Assembly: GCA_937891325.1 (NCBI GenBank)
Contig: CALAFU010000108.1
Location: forward strand, 1-24,492
Direction: 5' to 3'
DNA: 24,492 nt
DNA from: an uncultured Candidatus Melainabacteria bacterium
GTDB taxonomy: Bacteria; Cyanobacteriota; Vampirovibrionia; Gastranaerophilales; Gastranaerophilaceae
The position numbers were made by a program, and so were the translations under genes. Below, in pieces: positions 23,645 to 24,492 of this stretch. How positions within the stretch are numbered: the stretch's first letter is position 1; each line of letters starts with the position of its first letter. The notes beneath the pieces were generated by a model, which had not been told where the DNA came from, did no database searches, and saw only the letters and a program-made list of their open reading frames with translations.

Positions 23645-23765
23645 AGAGGAAATGAAGTGAATATCTTCAGCTGTGACGCAGCCGTAAAAGCCGGAATGCT
23701 CCAGAAGGATTGGAAGGTCTTTCATCTTAACTTATCGCCGAGCTTCGACTCAAAGTGAAGGCTTA
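23645..23765 (+). promoter_or_regulatory. Leader resembling the core of a cobalamin riboswitch
   Basis: The order of elements matches the conserved core of the cobalamin riboswitch family: AGAGGAA, then a P4-like stem (TGAAG with CTTCA around TGAATAT, as in GGUGAAAAUCC), then GCTGTGACGCAGCCGTAA (compare GCUG..CGCAACUGUAA), and further on GGAAGG (23713-23718). The 3' B12-box (AGCCAGGAGACCUGCC) is not convincingly present; GCCGAGCTTCGACTC at about 23737 is the nearest thing. The same stretch also reads as a 33-codon ORF from GTG 23657 to TGA 23758, with AGAGGA at good distance, which is the competing explanation. The next gene starts about 110 nt later, with no clear terminator between. Confidence 0.5.
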
Positions 23766-23876
23766 ATTAATAACAACTATCTTAAATAATTGATTAATTA
23801 CCCACACCCCAAGACCGTGGATAAGTTTAGAAACGCACCCTAATGTTATGAAAAATAATAGAGGAAGTAAGTAAAC

Positions 23877-24492
23877 GTGGCAGTAACTGCTGTACAAAAT
23901 AATAGCAAAGTAGGCGGAGGTCTATGTCCTCATGGTTTACCGCCGAGTGCTTGTCCAATTTGTTCAGGCGGAATGGGTGGTGCATCGCAAAAACGCGCAG
24001 ACCACACCGCAAAACCTGGTGAAATGAGTTGGAACGAATGTGCTGCAATTGGCGCAATGATGAGAGCCCAAAAACTTGCAAAACAAAGAAACCTTCAAGC
24101 AAATGAAAATAGACTTATGCAAATAGCAAAGTTTGAAAGTCAGATGATGAATGTTTCTCAAAAACTTGCTAATTTAGCAGCAATAATTTCAAAAAATACT
24201 CCTGCAATCATTGCGAAACCTGTAAATTTTGTACTTAACAAAATAGCTTCACCACTTGTGAATATGGCAAAAAATATTCCTGTGAATATTATGAAATCAA
24301 TGGAGAACTTGAAACAAAAGTTTGTTGATATTCAAGATAAACTAAATGCAATGTTTGGAGAGATGAAAAATTCTGTTGAAAAGAAAATTTCTGATACTCT
24401 CGCAAACTTCAAGAAAAAATTTAAATTGATATTTGAAGTAGAAGAAACTTCTCGTGCAGACGATGAAGACAAAAAGGTAAAAGAAGATAAAC
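23877..24492 (+). CDS. Unrecognised protein with N-terminal Cys/His cluster (3' truncated by window edge)
   Basis: An open frame runs from GTG 23877 off the right edge (205 codons visible). It starts after an in-frame TAA at 23868, with AGAGGA (23860-23865) somewhat far upstream. Residues 16-29, LCPHGLPPSACPIC, give C17, H19, C26 and C29, a likely zinc-binding knuckle, followed by a Gly-rich linker. From about residue 60 on the protein is helical and rich in Lys, Asn, Met and Ala, with amphipathic stretches (about 95-140) and then a charged probable coiled coil. There is no signal peptide. I do not recognise the family and assign no function. It follows the riboswitch-like leader in the same direction, so it may be controlled by it. 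Confidence 0.75.
   Translation, partial: MAVTAVQNNSKVGGGLCPHGLPPSACPICSGGMGGASQKRADHTAKPGEMSWNECAAIGAMMRAQKLAKQRNLQANENRLMQIAKFESQMMNVSQKLANLAAIISKNTPAIIAKPVNFVLNKIASPLVNMAKNIPVNIMKSMENLKQKFVDIQDKLNAMFGEMKNSVEKKISDTLANFKKKFKLIFEVEETSRADDEDKKVKEDK

Overview
This is an AT-rich bacterial window. The strongest clue to its origin is that the RNA polymerase beta' subunit is encoded by two adjacent genes, rpoC1 (569 aa) and rpoC2 (1299 aa). They are split at the position used by Cyanobacteria and plastids, and rpoC2 carries a very large insertion in the trigger loop, like cyanobacterial SI3. No photosynthesis gene is present. With the low GC, the rubrerythrin and the Ala-Phe-Thr-Leu type prepilin signals, this points by inference to a non-photosynthetic cyanobacterial relative such as a gut Melainabacteria/Vampirovibrionia (Gastranaerophilales-like) organism.

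Layout. At 1-289 is the 3' end of a rubrerythrin gene. At 286-2950 (minus) is a two-gene overlapping unit: a YdjC/ChbG-type deacetylase followed by a secreted or membrane-anchored phospholipase D-like protein. Divergent from it at 3021-3974 is a GtrB/ArnC-like polyprenyl-phosphate glycosyltransferase, so the deacetylase and transferase may act on one lipid-linked sugar. A 62-aa ribbon-helix-helix regulator (4107-4295) follows, with a structured 3' region ending in a strong terminator. ftsH lies convergent at 4547-6424 (minus).

The accessory highlight is 6580-13268: three tandem, nearly abutting genes for large paralogous proteins (711, 725 and 789 aa). Each has a type IV prepilin N-terminus (Ala at -1, Glu at +5, Pro at +22), a long body of about 17-19 YadA-head-like Ile-Gly repeats, and a C-terminal peptidase-S74 intramolecular chaperone with an intact Ser-x4-Lys dyad and a coiled-coil tail. 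This combines a pilin anchor, a trimeric-adhesin-like shaft and a phage-tail-spike chaperone. It is the best candidate in the window for an undescribed surface-fibre system.

A 359-base gap (13269-13627) holds inverted arrays of an 8-bp repeat and an 8-bp perfect inverted repeat overlapping a possible rpoB promoter. Then come rpoB, rpoC1 and rpoC2 (13628-22623). Two perfect hairpin terminators separate rpoC2 from a convergent PlsC-like acyltransferase (22722-23534, minus). The right end has a promoter, a leader resembling the core of a cobalamin riboswitch (which also reads as a 33-codon ORF), and the start of an unrecognised gene with a Cys/His cluster that runs off the window.
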